DNA of 64,000 bases, taken from positions 1,860,001 to 1,924,000 of the forward strand of contig NZ_CP012070.1 of NCBI RefSeq assembly GCF_001189535.1, written 5' to 3'. Positions 63,032-64,000 of this stretch are shown one piece after another (position 1 is the stretch's first letter; every line of letters starts with the position of its first letter). The stretch comes from Arsenicicoccus sp. oral taxon 190 (GTDB lineage: Bacteria; Actinomycetota; Actinomycetes; Actinomycetales; Dermatophilaceae). The translations under genes and the position numbers were made by a program. The notes under the pieces are model-generated. The model had not been told where the DNA came from. It was given only the letters and a program-made list of their open reading frames with translations, and ran no database searches.

Positions 63032-64000
<969 letters not shown>

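Overview
The window is chromosomal DNA from a very G+C-rich actinomycete. Gene content and order (AdnAB, WhiB proteins, sigma-R with its zinc anti-sigma factor, coenzyme F420 genes, Kgd-type 2-oxoglutarate decarboxylase, nickel superoxide dismutase) and the 16S rRNA point to Micrococcales, most likely an Intrasporangiaceae-like lineage. I would not name a genus. Apart from an rRNA operon the DNA is densely coding, and I see no insertion sequence, prophage, CRISPR array or integron. Much of the order follows blocks known from Mycobacterium tuberculosis (Rv3193-Rv3202, Rv3226-Rv3228 and Rv3248-Rv3262), recalled from memory.

Region 1-19.6 kb is genome maintenance and stress: the end of adnA, adnB, a degenerate phosphotransferase, nudC and uvrD2. 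Next comes whiB7 with a long 5' leader (autoregulatory-type promoter, an 84-codon upstream ORF and a strong attenuator hairpin), then an ABC1 kinase and an E1-like protein, small zinc-ribbon proteins, an enoyl-CoA hydratase-like protein, a YgjP-type metallopeptidase, a Nudix hydrolase, a DUF2342 zincin, moaE and a PDZ/Lon-like protease. A PPA1309-type protein and a UPF0182 membrane protein follow.

Region 22.8-28.8 kb holds an initiator tRNA, a 40-bp tandem repeat, three rRNA promoters (two nearly identical) and 16S-23S-5S rRNA. Just after it a small conserved gene is frameshifted by an 8-bp tandem duplication.

Region 29-44.6 kb carries an M16 peptidase pair, hisN, a PAP2 phosphatase, aroA-rsgA, an SRAP protein, sigR-rsrA with a perfect sigma-R promoter and two possible starts, a two-domain secreted esterase, the 24-residue ribosomal protein bL37, sodX-sodN, an MDR oxidoreductase, a cytochrome b5-like lipoprotein, an SGNH hydrolase and a DUF6104 protein.

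Region 44.7-64 kb has kgd, two CBS-domain (CorC/TlyC-type) membrane proteins, fbiB-fbiA (F420 synthesis), whiB2, a giant membrane glycosyltransferase with a DUF5719 partner, a degenerate metallopeptidase, a DUF3499 protein, a phosphomannomutase/Trm112-like/sugar isomerase run, and the start of ahcY, cut by the window edge.

Two patterns run through the window. About a dozen genes have a TANNNT hexamer 6-9 bases before the start codon and no Shine-Dalgarno site, which suggests widespread leaderless transcription. The heptamer GTATGCC/GGCATAC recurs in and between genes far more often than base composition predicts. The best regulatory finds are the whiB7 leader and the dual-start sigR locus.
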